In this document: in pieces, positions 7,448 through 14,434 of the stretch
Layout: each line of letters opens with the position of its first letter
Numbering within the stretch: position 1 is the stretch's first letter
Assembly (NCBI GenBank): GCA_900766655.1
Contig: CAAFWE010000108.1
Span: 1-14,434 of the forward strand
Length of the DNA stretch: 14,434 bases
From: an uncultured Alistipes sp.
GTDB taxonomy: Bacteria > Bacteroidota > Bacteroidia > Bacteroidales > Rikenellaceae
Direction of reading: 5' to 3'
The notes under the pieces: generated by a model
Seen by the model: only the letters and a program-made list of their open reading frames with translations
Databases searched by the model: none
What the model was told of the DNA's origin: nothing
Made by a program: the position numbers and the translations under genes

Positions 7448-10216
7448 CTATTTGGATTGGATTACTAATTCCTCGTGAAGAAGCTCACCGTCGGCTGTAA
7501 TACCCTCGATAACAATGCGATAGTCGGATGGACGATCGGCACTCCAGAAGGATATTGAGGCATCGCCGAGAGAGTTGCTTTGGAGGGATGGAACCCACGC
7601 AATAGTGGTACGATTATCCTTCTTCTCCTTGTCGTTCTTGACAGAGTAGTCGGGTGCGTAGAACTCGACTGGAGTGGCGTAACCAGGCACAATAACCTCT
7701 GCCATAGAGTTGATGAGGAACTTCTCGCGAGCATTGATATCGCGCACATGGAGGATGATAACACCAGTCTCGGAGGACATTCCAGCAGCCATAGCCTCGA
7801 ACTTGTCGAGGTAGGAGACGCTGATGACCTCGCTCATAGGATAGGCATCGATAACGCCCATATCCATCTGCTGGCCATTGACATAGAGCGCAGGCATAAG
7901 GTCGACCTTATCATCCATATTGACCTCCACATCGACGATGTCGCTACCACCGCCACCACCGCCATCATCATTATCGGCAGTATCGCCTACGACAGCGCTA
8001 TCCTGAGAGGTTGATACAGCCGACTTGCTGAGGCGAGGTGAGGCAACATAGACATCGTTACCGATGATTTCGAGCTTGCGGAAACGCTGCAACGCATCGA
8101 AGATAGAGACAAAGCGAGTCATATCGCCACCTACGGTATTGAAGTCGTTGAGCGACGATGAGTAGTCGTAGGTTTGCACTCGCTGAGCGGTGATGACCAC
8201 AGCATCGATATCGACCACTGGCATACCGCCATCCTCGTAGTAGTTCTGCTTCGAGCGCATCATATACTCCTCGGTGAGAGACTTCTCGACCTTCTTGTGG
8301 AACACCTCACGCGGAAGCATAGGGGCCTTCGGATAGACATACGGATCGACCTTGATACGCACACGCGCACTGCTACCCTCGCGGTTGAGGGCCTGGAGCA
8401 GATAGGTGGTTGTATCGGGCGAGTCGACACCCGTAATGTAGAATCGGTTTGACTTGTTGAGCGAGTGTACACCGAGATACTCCTTGCGATCGCGGAAGAT
8501 CATCACGCTCGGATTCTTCACCTTGCCGAGGCTTCCGTGCACCTTACCAGTGATGCTCTGCTCCACCTCGAATGGGTGGTAGAGAACCGGTTTCTTACCC
8601 GCAAGGATGGTGTTTACATTGTAGCGACGCCATCCATTAGTGAGCATCACCAAATCGAGATGTTCATCGCGTTGTGCATCCTCCTTCTCGAAGTAGTACA
8701 TCGGATTCTCGACATAACCCTTGAGCTCGGAGTTGAGCAACATATAGGTGTAGATGTTGTCGGCATCCTCGCTCCCCTTGAGCAGCTGGGCATCGGTAAC
8801 CTTAACCACGAAATCGCCCTTGACAGCTGCGCCATTGCTACCCTTGACCGCAAAGTCGACCTGCACCCTCTCGCGCGGAGCGAACTTCTTGGTACTTGGG
8901 GTGATGGTGGCCGAGGCGACTGCACCACGCACAAAGAAGAGGCGTTGTGCAACCACCGTACGAGTGAACTTATCGACAAGCGTAATCTGTGCGACACCGC
9001 TACGCAACTTCTCGAATGGAATGCGGAGCGGACGCGAAAGATCCTCGATGACATAGTTGACTATACCTCGCGACTGCACCACCGCAACAAGCTGATTGCG
9101 AGGGAAGTTAGCAGAGGTAAGTACATAGAGCACCACCGACTTTGCGCCATCCTGAACGAGTTTCAGCACACATCCCGAAGGTTGCGCTGCAGGGAGTGTG
9201 AACGAGCGCAAAACACCCTCCTTGGTGGTGAGTGTTGCGATGTAGGTCTCGCCAGCAATAGCATTGAGCACAAACTTACCCATACCATTGTGCGAGGAGC
9301 TGATTGTACAGACCTCGGCACCCGTCTTGGTCTGCACCACACCCGAGACATCGACATGGCGACCATCTACGCCTACTGCGCTGAATGCTACCACTTGGTC
9401 GACTCCCGCGACGAGGTTACCACCCTCAGGCAAGAACTTAGCCGAGAAGTCATCCTCGAAGGATGGGAGTTGCACCTTGCGGTCGAGTTTACGACCATTG
9501 GCGTTGATGTTCATACGGATGAAGTCGCTCTCGTTAGGTGTTGGGCGGAACGAGAAGCTAAATACACCATACTGGTTGGTCTTGGTGATGTGGCGAGTGG
9601 TGCGGCCATTGAGGCTCAACGAGTACTCCACCGCATTGCCTGGCACTGGCGAGAACTGGCTATTCGACACCTCAACCGAGGCTACAACCTTGCCCGAGCC
9701 ATCGAACTCGTAGGTGATCTTGGTATGGACTGCATCGTCGATGTAGTTACCAATCTCTATTACGCGCGAGTAGAGGAGCGCAGCGTCGAAGTTGGTCTGC
9801 CACTTGGAGTAGGCACGCAAGGTGTAGCGGCCAGCGGTGATTCGTGCGGGCAACTTGAGGGCGTTGTAGAAGCGTCCGCCATTGCCTATCACTCGCAATC
9901 GCTGCACCACGATACCCGTTGCATCGACCAGCTCGACATAGATAAACTTGGTCTCGGTGGAGCGATTGAAGTAGATGGAGTTCACCAAGAAGGCACTGAA
10001 GTAGATGGTATCGCCAGCACTATAGAAAGGTTTGTCGGTCACCATATAGAGTTTCTCCTGAACACCACCCGTAGTGTAGTAGTTGATGAAACTATTGGTG
10101 ACATAGTCGGCAAAACTTATCGGCGCTGCATTCGTCTTCGACAGCTCTTGTGCCGAGAGCGACATAGGCGTGATAAGGGTTGCAAGGCTTAATACCAAAA
10201 TCAAAAATCTCTTCAT
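7448..10216 (-). CDS. Secreted MG2-like protein with a C-terminal TonB-plug-like domain, no barrel
   Basis: A 922-residue protein with a signal peptide (about 1-22, ending SLSA). The KLYMVTDKPFYSAGDTIYFSAF stretch (about 55-76) is the start of an alpha-2-macroglobulin MG2-type domain, with further Ig-like beta domains up to about 640. From about 670 to 850 the sequence resembles a TonB receptor plug: VDIDAVVITAQR, a SIFDALQRF segment, ALYVNGQQMDM and TGVIILHVRD. It then ends without the transmembrane barrel of a true receptor. Before the NGQQMDM segment is an acidic linker with six glycines (about 751-757). There is no thioester motif. Such proteins are common in Bacteroidota and have no settled function; a periplasmic or surface partner of an outer-membrane complex is a guess. 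It is the last gene of the aroA operon, 6 bases after recX. Confidence 0.8.
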   Translation of the reverse strand: MKRFLILVLSLATLITPMSLSAQELSKTNAAPISFADYVTNSFINYYTTGGVQEKLYMVTDKPFYSAGDTIYFSAFLVNSIYFNRSTETKFIYVELVDATGIVVQRLRVIGNGGRFYNALKLPARITAGRYTLRAYSKWQTNFDAALLYSRVIEIGNYIDDAVHTKITYEFDGSGKVVASVEVSNSQFSPVPGNAVEYSLSLNGRTTRHITKTNQYGVFSFSFRPTPNESDFIRMNINANGRKLDRKVQLPSFEDDFSAKFLPEGGNLVAGVDQVVAFSAVGVDGRHVDVSGVVQTKTGAEVCTISSSHNGMGKFVLNAIAGETYIATLTTKEGVLRSFTLPAAQPSGCVLKLVQDGAKSVVLYVLTSANFPRNQLVAVVQSRGIVNYVIEDLSRPLRIPFEKLRSGVAQITLVDKFTRTVVAQRLFFVRGAVASATITPSTKKFAPRERVQVDFAVKGSNGAAVKGDFVVKVTDAQLLKGSEDADNIYTYMLLNSELKGYVENPMYYFEKEDAQRDEHLDLVMLTNGWRRYNVNTILAGKKPVLYHPFEVEQSITGKVHGSLGKVKNPSVMIFRDRKEYLGVHSLNKSNRFYITGVDSPDTTTYLLQALNREGSSARVRIKVDPYVYPKAPMLPREVFHKKVEKSLTEEYMMRSKQNYYEDGGMPVVDIDAVVITAQRVQTYDYSSSLNDFNTVGGDMTRFVSIFDALQRFRKLEIIGNDVYVASPRLSKSAVSTSQDSAVVGDTADNDDGGGGGGSDIVDVEVNMDDKVDLMPALYVNGQQMDMGVIDAYPMSEVISVSYLDKFEAMAAGMSSETGVIILHVRDINAREKFLINSMAEVIVPGYATPVEFYAPDYSVKNDKEKKDNRTTIAWVPSLQSNSLGDASISFWSADRPSDYRIVIEGITADGELLHEELVIQSK

Positions 10217-10222
10217 AGTATT

Positions 10223-10726
10223 TTAGTAGTTTAATTCATTCGTTATCTTGTCGACACAATCTATGACCGTATCGGCATTATACCCTCGCGAGATGCCGAA
10301 ACGGATGAGTTTGTTACGCATATCGTTTCTATCGCGGTAGCGCAGTGTGCGTAGTTTGTTACGCAACGAGAGGGCCAATCGCTCCACCATATCCGTATCG
10401 TTGAGCATCGGCTCGACCACCTCGCTAATAATCTCGCGCGAGATGCCCTTGGCATAGAGGGCCGCTCTAATCTTGAAGGCTCCCCAGCCACTGAGTCGCA
10501 GTTTGTCGCGTGTGAAGGCCTCGGCATAGCGACTATCGTCGATAAATCGCTCCTTCTGCAACTGCGCCAACACCTTCTGTGCATCCTCGTCGGCAACGCC
10601 CCACTGACGCATCAGCCGCAGAGCATCACCCGACGAACGCTCGGAACGGGCACACTGCTGCATAAGCGTCTGCAACGCCTGCTCGGGGCTCTTTGTTCTC
10701 TTTTTGCGCTCTACCTTCTGCTCCAT
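10223..10726 (-). CDS. recX: RecX-family regulator of RecA
   Basis: A 167-residue RecX-family protein that binds RecA filaments and modulates recombination and SOS activity. The family core is visible: ALRLMRQWGVADEDAQKVL, ERFIDDSRYAEAFTRDK, then WGAFKIRAALYAKGIS, followed by helical repeats with RNKLIRFGISRGY. The start chosen is the ATG at 10726 (MEQKVERKK), which overlaps the prmC end by 16 bases. A longer in-frame start at 10837 lies wholly inside prmC and would add 37 residues unlike the family. Overlap with prmC suggests coupled translation. recA itself is not in the window. A lysine- and arginine-rich N-terminus precedes the domain. Confidence 0.9.
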   Translation of the reverse strand: MEQKVERKKRTKSPEQALQTLMQQCARSERSSGDALRLMRQWGVADEDAQKVLAQLQKERFIDDSRYAEAFTRDKLRLSGWGAFKIRAALYAKGISREIISEVVEPMLNDTDMVERLALSLRNKLRTLRYRDRNDMRNKLIRFGISRGYNADTVIDCVDKITNELNY

Positions 10727-11541
10727 AACATTCGCGGTTTGAGGTTGGCATCCTCCATCAACTCGTTGTAGGCATAGCCCAACTCCGCCATCATCGAGCA
10801 GAGCTCTACACCCAACTTCTCGTATATCTCGAACCATATCGAGCCACCCTTGCGGAGCATCTTCGCTCCATTCTTGGCTGTCGCTCGATAGAATCGCAGC
10901 GGATCATCGTCGGGCACAAACAACGCCAAATGAGGCTCGAAATCGATCACATTCTTACGCATATCCACGATGTCGCTCTGCGGTATGTAGGGCGGATTCG
11001 ACACTATGATGTCGAACTCACCAAGGTGGCTCAAATCGGCAAGCGCATCGGCCTCGACAAACTCCACCTTCGCACCAAGTCGCTCGGCATTGCCGCGTGC
11101 TATAGCCAACGCCTCGGGCGATATATCCACCGCCACAACCTCCGACTCGGCAATCAACTTCGATAGCGAGATAGCTATAGCTCCGCTACCCGTACCGATA
11201 TCGAGAATGCGAGCACCACGCTTGGCCTCGCCTACAATGCGATAGACCAACTCCTCGGTCTCGGGACGAGGTATAAGCACACCCTCGGCCACCGCAAACT
11301 CCATATCGCAGAACTCCGCCTTGCCCAGCACATACTGCACAGGGCGACCATTGCGCAGCTCGTCGACAATGCGCTCCATCTCGGCAATCTCGCACTCGTC
11401 GTCGTAGTGAACAACCAACTGCGAGAGGTTATAGTGCAACTTTTCGCTGACCACCATTCGTGCTATCGACTCCGCCTCGTTGGGGCCATAAAGAGGCTCC
11501 ACAGCCTCACGAATCGAGCGTATAATATGACGAATGGTCAT
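10711..11541 (-). CDS. prmC: Release factor glutamine methyltransferase PrmC
   Basis: A 276-residue methyltransferase that modifies the glutamine of the GGQ motif in peptide release factors RF1 and RF2. The N-terminal helical domain (1-75) is followed by the Rossmann methyltransferase domain: SAM motif ILDIGTGSGAIAIS (112-125), acidic residue in VVAVDI (135-140), and the catalytic NPPY at 182-185 that defines the family. PVQYVLG (67-73) and LIPRPETEELV (89-99) are typical PrmC segments. Length is normal. It lies 8 bases after aroC and overlaps recX by 16 bases. An older name is HemK. Confidence 0.95.
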   Translation of the reverse strand: MTIRHIIRSIREAVEPLYGPNEAESIARMVVSEKLHYNLSQLVVHYDDECEIAEMERIVDELRNGRPVQYVLGKAEFCDMEFAVAEGVLIPRPETEELVYRIVGEAKRGARILDIGTGSGAIAISLSKLIAESEVVAVDISPEALAIARGNAERLGAKVEFVEADALADLSHLGEFDIIVSNPPYIPQSDIVDMRKNVIDFEPHLALFVPDDDPLRFYRATAKNGAKMLRKGGSIWFEIYEKLGVELCSMMAELGYAYNELMEDANLKPRMLWSRR

Positions 11542-11549
11542 CGCAAAAG

Positions 11550-12533
11550 TTAAATATTAAGCGTTAATTCGGCCAATGCAATGGCTACCACCGACTCTAC
11601 CACCACCGCAGCACGCAACACAATGCAAGCATCGTGGCGGCCCTTGATGCAGAGAGGTGCAACCTCACCCAACTCTTTATTGAAGGTCATCTGCTCACGC
11701 GAGATGCTTGGCGTAGGCTTGATAGCCACTCGCACCACCACATCGTTACCGTTGGTGATGCCACCATTGATGCCACCCTCGTTGTTTGTTGCAGTATGTC
11801 CCTCGCCATCGACAAAGCAGTCGTTGCGCTCAGAGCCACGCATACGGACACCCTCGAAGCCACTACCAAACTCGACACCCTTGACCGCTGGTACCGAGAA
11901 CATAAGGTGGGCAATGATACTCTCGGCCGAGTCGAAGAATGGCTCTCCTAAGCCCACTCCGACACCTTGAGCACGACACTCTACCACGCCTCCTACTGAG
12001 TCGCCATCAGCCATTGCCGAGGCTATAATTTGAGGAAATTCTGACTCGTTGCGCGAGCCTCCAATCTCCACTATCGAGGTGGTGTAGTCCACCCCTCCTA
12101 CTATCTTCTTTGCCACTACGCCAGCCGCCACAAGCAACAGCGTCATTCGTCCCGAGAACTGTCCGCTACCACGCAAATCGACCTCCGCTCCATATTTTGC
12201 TCGCGCAGTGAAGTCGACATGCGAAGGGCGGTTATGAGCCTCGAACTGCGAATAGTCCGACGAGCGTGTGTCGCCATTGTGGAAGAGTATCTCGATAGGC
12301 TCGCCCGTAGTGATGCCATCTGCAACACCCGCAACGATGGTTGGAATATCCTTTTCGTGTCGCGCTGTTGTACCCTTGGCAGAGGCTCTTCGACGCGACA
12401 AGTCAGCCTCGAAATCCCCCTCCGAGAGGGCTATACCCGCAGGCACACCCTCGATGCGCACACCCATCTCGGGAGTGTGCGAAGCACCCCATATCGAAAT
12501 CTTGAACTTTGAGCCAAACGAGTTATGCCACAT
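11550..12533 (-). CDS. aroC: Chorismate synthase, short and divergent form
   Basis: A 327-residue FMN-dependent enzyme that turns 5-enolpyruvylshikimate-3-phosphate into chorismate, the last shared step of aromatic synthesis. The start at 12533 (MWHNSFGSKFKISIWG) is fixed by a strong ribosome site at 12548-12542 and by family alignment. The two catalytic histidines are kept: His19 in WGASH and His105 in RPSHVD. GRHDACIVLRA near the C-terminus is also typical. Deviations: the usual GESHG is GASHT, and the usual RGGG(R/H) is RGSGQ (about 121-125). It is shorter than E. coli AroC (about 360). It follows aroA by 5 bases, whose product is its substrate, so the two steps are co-expressed. The function is very likely intact, although the glycine-rich loop is worth checking. 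Confidence 0.93.
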   Translation of the reverse strand: MWHNSFGSKFKISIWGASHTPEMGVRIEGVPAGIALSEGDFEADLSRRRASAKGTTARHEKDIPTIVAGVADGITTGEPIEILFHNGDTRSSDYSQFEAHNRPSHVDFTARAKYGAEVDLRGSGQFSGRMTLLLVAAGVVAKKIVGGVDYTTSIVEIGGSRNESEFPQIIASAMADGDSVGGVVECRAQGVGVGLGEPFFDSAESIIAHLMFSVPAVKGVEFGSGFEGVRMRGSERNDCFVDGEGHTATNNEGGINGGITNGNDVVVRVAIKPTPSISREQMTFNKELGEVAPLCIKGRHDACIVLRAAVVVESVVAIALAELTLNI

Positions 12534-12538
12534 ATCTG

Positions 12539-13783
12539 CTACTCCTTTCTGAGAGACTCCAATACTGCGAAAAAGTCTGGGAAGCTCTTTGCCACGCACT
12601 CCGAGTTGTGAATCAGCACCTCGCCATCGGAGCGAAGAGCCGATACCGCCATCGACATTGCGATGCGGTGGTCGTTGTGACTCTCAACCTCGGCAGCGTG
12701 AATCTCGCCGCCCTTGATACGCATTACATCACCCTCCAACTCGACCTTGATGCCCAACTTGCCATACTCCGAGGCGATGGTCTCGGCACGATTCGACTCC
12801 TTGTGCTCGAGTCGGTGTGTGCCATAGATTACGCTCTCACCCTCGGCTGCAGCTGCCAAAGCCGCCAAAGCAGGGAAGAGGTCGGGACACTGCGTAGCAT
12901 CGAACTCGAAGCCTACCAAGTCACGATGCTCCACTGTGATGCGGTCGGGCTCGCTGGTAACCAACGCTCCAGCACGCACCAAGGCATCGCAGATGGCTAC
13001 ATCGGCCTGCTTGGAGAGGAGCGATATGTTTGTGAGGGTTATCTCGCCAGCCACAGCACCAGCCACCAAGAGCATAGCTGCCGCACTCCAATCGCCCTCG
13101 ATGGCGAGGTCGGTAGCCTCGTACTTTTGGCCACCCTCGACATAGAACTCCTTGTAGTCGTTGTGCTGGATGTTGACACCGAACTTGGATGCCAAGTCGA
13201 TGGTCATATCGAGATAAGGTGTCGATACTGCATTCTCCACCGCAATGGTGGTATCCTCCTCGGCCAATGGCAACGCCATCAGAAGGCCTGTGAGGAACTG
13301 CGACGATACCGAGCCATCGACCTCAATCTCGCCACCGCTGATTGGGCCACATACCTCGACGGGCAGACGACCTCCGCCATCGCGCACATCGACTCCGAGT
13401 TTGCGCAACGGCTCAATCATCATATGCATAGGTCGGTAGAGAAGTGTACCCTCGCCCTGCACCGTAATAGGCTTGTCGCAGAGCGAAGCTATAGGCGTGA
13501 ACATTCGTGTTGCCAAACCCGACTCACCCATATTGAGCATATCGCTGCGTGGGTTGAGTCCGCCAGTCACCTTGACGGTGCGCTCGTCGAGTCGCTCGAC
13601 CTTGGCACCAAGAGTCTCGATGACACGAATGGCCGACAGTGTATCATCACAAAAATCGAGATTACGAAGCACACTCTCGCCCTCGGCAAGCAGAGCTGCC
13701 GCTAAGGCTCGTTGTGCGTAACTTTTTGAGCAGGGCGGTGTCGCCACACCTGCGATTCGCCCTCGGGGGACAGATTTATCCAT
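12539..13783 (-). CDS. aroA: 3-phosphoshikimate 1-carboxyvinyltransferase (EPSP synthase)
   Basis: A 414-residue two-domain enzyme that joins phosphoenolpyruvate to shikimate-3-phosphate. Visible family motifs: PCSKSYAQRA (17-26) with the shikimate-phosphate-binding Lys-Ser, NMGESGLATRMF (84-95), VSSQFLTGLLMALP, EGDWSAAAMLL, DATQCPDLFPALAAL with the catalytic Asp, RLEHKESNR, HNDHRIAM and the final KSFPDFF. Length is close to that of E. coli AroA (427). It starts the aroA-aroC-prmC-recX-MG2 operon. The start at 13783 is preceded by an A-rich stretch rather than a strong ribosome site. aroC begins 5 bases after its stop. No promoter of TAnnTTTG type was found in the 370-bp gap upstream. Confidence 0.97.
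   Translation of the reverse strand: MDKSVPRGRIAGVATPPCSKSYAQRALAAALLAEGESVLRNLDFCDDTLSAIRVIETLGAKVERLDERTVKVTGGLNPRSDMLNMGESGLATRMFTPIASLCDKPITVQGEGTLLYRPMHMMIEPLRKLGVDVRDGGGRLPVEVCGPISGGEIEVDGSVSSQFLTGLLMALPLAEEDTTIAVENAVSTPYLDMTIDLASKFGVNIQHNDYKEFYVEGGQKYEATDLAIEGDWSAAAMLLVAGAVAGEITLTNISLLSKQADVAICDALVRAGALVTSEPDRITVEHRDLVGFEFDATQCPDLFPALAALAAAAEGESVIYGTHRLEHKESNRAETIASEYGKLGIKVELEGDVMRIKGGEIHAAEVESHNDHRIAMSMAVSALRSDGEVLIHNSECVAKSFPDFFAVLESLRKE
12542..12548 (-). promoter_or_regulatory. Strong ribosome-binding site that sets the aroC start
   Basis: On the minus strand this reads AAAGGAG, 8 bases before the ATG at 12533. It lies inside the last codons of aroA, overlapping its end. Such a clear Shine-Dalgarno match is unusual in this window. 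It excludes the upstream in-frame ATG at 12599 as the aroC start and suggests independent or coupled re-initiation at the aroA/aroC junction. Confidence 0.85.
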
Positions 13784-13817
13784 ATTTTTCTTTTTTCTTT
13801 TAGCCTTTAGCTTTTTT

Positions 13818-13888
13818 ATCGGAGATGTTCATCAAAACAATTCTCCACTCCAAAAATCGGAAATGACGCAACAAGTTCAGAACAATTC
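13818..13888. repeat. Two short decayed copies of the hairpin-repeat arms
   Basis: Bases 13818-13843 (ATCGGAGATG ... CATCAAAACAATT) and 13852-13888 (AAAAATCGGAAATGA ... CAGAACAATT) each join the head of a repeat arm to its tail, with the whole core missing. They resemble the arms of copies C and D (AAAATCGGAAATGATGG ... CATCAGAACGATT). They look like internally deleted or decayed copies just upstream of aroA. Confidence 0.5.
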
Positions 13889-13898
13889 CACCTCGTTG

Positions 13899-14022
13899 AA
13901 AATCGGAAATGATGGAGGAAATTTTGTGCTAAGCAAGGTGGCGAAAGCGGAGCATACGAGAGGTATGTGAGCATTTCGACATCCGAAGTGCAGTGCAAAA
14001 TTTACCCATCAGAACGACTTTA
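13899..14022. repeat. Interspersed hairpin repeat, copy C
   Basis: It starts AAAATCGG (13899) and ends CATCAGAACGACTTTA (about 14022). Arms pair as in copy D, through TTTTGTGC and GTGCAAAA. The core has drifted, but the central stem is kept with swapped bases: CATAC (13953-13957), loop GAGAG, GTATG (13963-13967), where the other copies have CATAG/CTATG. It lies 132 bases before copy D, head to tail. Confidence 0.8.
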
Positions 14023-14030
14023 TTGTTTTG

Positions 14031-14155
14031 AAAATCGGAAATGATGGAGGAAATTTTGTGCGATGCTAGGCGACAAATCCGCAGCATAGTAAAGCTATGT
14101 GAGGAATTTGGAGTCCGACGCACTCGTGCAAAATTTACCCATCAGAACGATTTTT
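14031..14155. repeat. Interspersed hairpin repeat, copy D
   Basis: It starts AAAATCGG (14031) and ends CGATTTTT (14148-14155), running into the lptB stop codon (14154-14156). Inner part: TTTTGTGC, the central stem CATAG (14085-14089), loop TAAAG, CTATG (14095-14099), and GTGCAAAA. It matches copy A at 78 of 80 positions across the core, though the two lie more than 13 kb apart. Copies C, D and the short remnants fill most of the aroA/lptB gap; the rest is A/T-rich sequence upstream of aroA. Confidence 0.85.
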
Positions 14156-14434
14156 ACTCTTCGGTGAGCTCAAACTTATGATTACGCTTCAACTCGAAGT
14201 TCTTGCCGAGATAGACACGACGAACCATTTCATCGTTAGCGAGCTCCTCGGCAGTACCTGTTTTGAGGATTTTGCCTTCGTAGAGGAGATAGGTACGATC
14301 GGTGATGGCGAGTGTCTCGTCGACATTGTGGTCGGTGATTATGACACCGATATTTTTGTTTTTGAGGGTTGCTACGATGCTCTGGATATCCTCCACCGCA
14401 ATGGGGTCGACACCAGCAAATGGCTCGTCGAGGA
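14154..14434 (-). CDS. lptB: LptB, ATPase of the lipopolysaccharide exporter (C-terminal part)
   Basis: Ninety-two residues are visible; the gene runs past the right window edge, so its start is not in view. The segment [17 protein letters not shown] carries the end of Walker B, the catalytic Glu and the D-loop. [10 protein letters not shown] holds the H-loop histidine, and the [16 protein letters not shown] end is characteristic of LptB rather than of other ABC ATPases. LptB, with LptF and LptG, drives lipopolysaccharide out of the inner membrane. A GTG at 14396 is internal, because the reading frame continues upstream with matching LptB sequence. The stop codon (14154-14156) overlaps the end of hairpin repeat D. 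Confidence 0.93.
   Translation of the reverse strand, partial: LDEPFAGVDPIAVEDIQSIVATLKNKNIGVIITDHNVDETLAITDRTYLLYEGKILKTGTAEELANDEMVRRVYLGKNFELKRNHKFELTEE

Noticed and set aside
8465..10192. 575-codon open frame on the plus strand opposite the MG2 protein
   Set aside because: Shadow frame: no recognisable domain, and composition mirrors the codon use of the minus-strand gene, which has a signal peptide and family motifs.
10727..10837. Longer N-terminus for recX
   Set aside because: Lies inside prmC in another frame and adds residues unlike RecX; the ATG at 10726 fits the family and operon spacing.
12534..12599. Longer N-terminus for aroC
   Set aside because: Overlaps aroA; a strong AAAGGAG site sits 8 bases before the ATG at 12533, where family similarity starts.
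12509..13705. 398-codon open frame on the plus strand opposite aroA
   Set aside because: Antisense to a full-length EPSP synthase; no motifs.
13818..14155. Possible CRISPR array
   Set aside because: The units are long, internally palindromic and unevenly spaced, with no short constant repeat and unique spacers, and no cas genes are nearby.

Overview
The window looks like chromosomal DNA from a Bacteroidales bacterium, probably near Alistipes/Rikenellaceae. This is an inference from protein style: a PafA-like phosphatase-fold protein, a GSCFA protein, a secreted MG2-plus-TonB-plug protein without a barrel, a short chorismate synthase, and TAnnTTTG-type promoter elements. Nearly every gene lies on the minus strand; the only plus-strand gene is a SpoU/TrmH-family RNA methyltransferase at 6571-7104. 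There are no tRNA or rRNA genes, integrases, transposases or CRISPR arrays.

Layout, read along the minus strand from right to left. (1) The C-terminal part of lptB (14154-14434, cut by the window edge). (2) A 370-bp gap packed with an interspersed hairpin repeat. (3) A tight operon: aroA - aroC - prmC - recX - a large secreted MG2/plug protein (13783 to 7448), with junctions from a 16-bp overlap to an 8-bp gap. (4) A 343-bp gap holding the terminator of the plus-strand methyltransferase and a long variant of the same repeat. (5) The methyltransferase and a divergent promoter region (6439-6570). (6) A second tight operon: outer-membrane protein - glnS - GSCFA protein - PafA-like protein - sufE (6438 to 631). 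(7) A 169-bp gap with another repeat copy. (8) A sufT-like DUF59 gene (461 to 141). (9) At the left edge, an unrelated 94-bp-period repeat with a GC-rich hairpin.

The operons mix housekeeping roles: aromatic amino-acid synthesis (aroA, aroC), release-factor methylation (prmC), RecA control (recX), glutaminyl-tRNA synthesis (glnS) and Fe-S cluster assembly (sufE, sufT-like), together with envelope proteins of unknown role.

The most notable non-coding structure is the hairpin repeat family. Four full copies share a 5-bp stem and 5-nt loop at the centre, with compensatory base changes between copies. They lie in each of the three gaps that separate minus-strand gene clusters. In each of those gaps, the copy next to the upstream gene ends at or within a few bases of that gene's stop codon, which suggests a role in transcript 3' ends. 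The most notable protein is the PafA-like one, which keeps the fold signatures but has lost nearly all metal-binding and catalytic residues.
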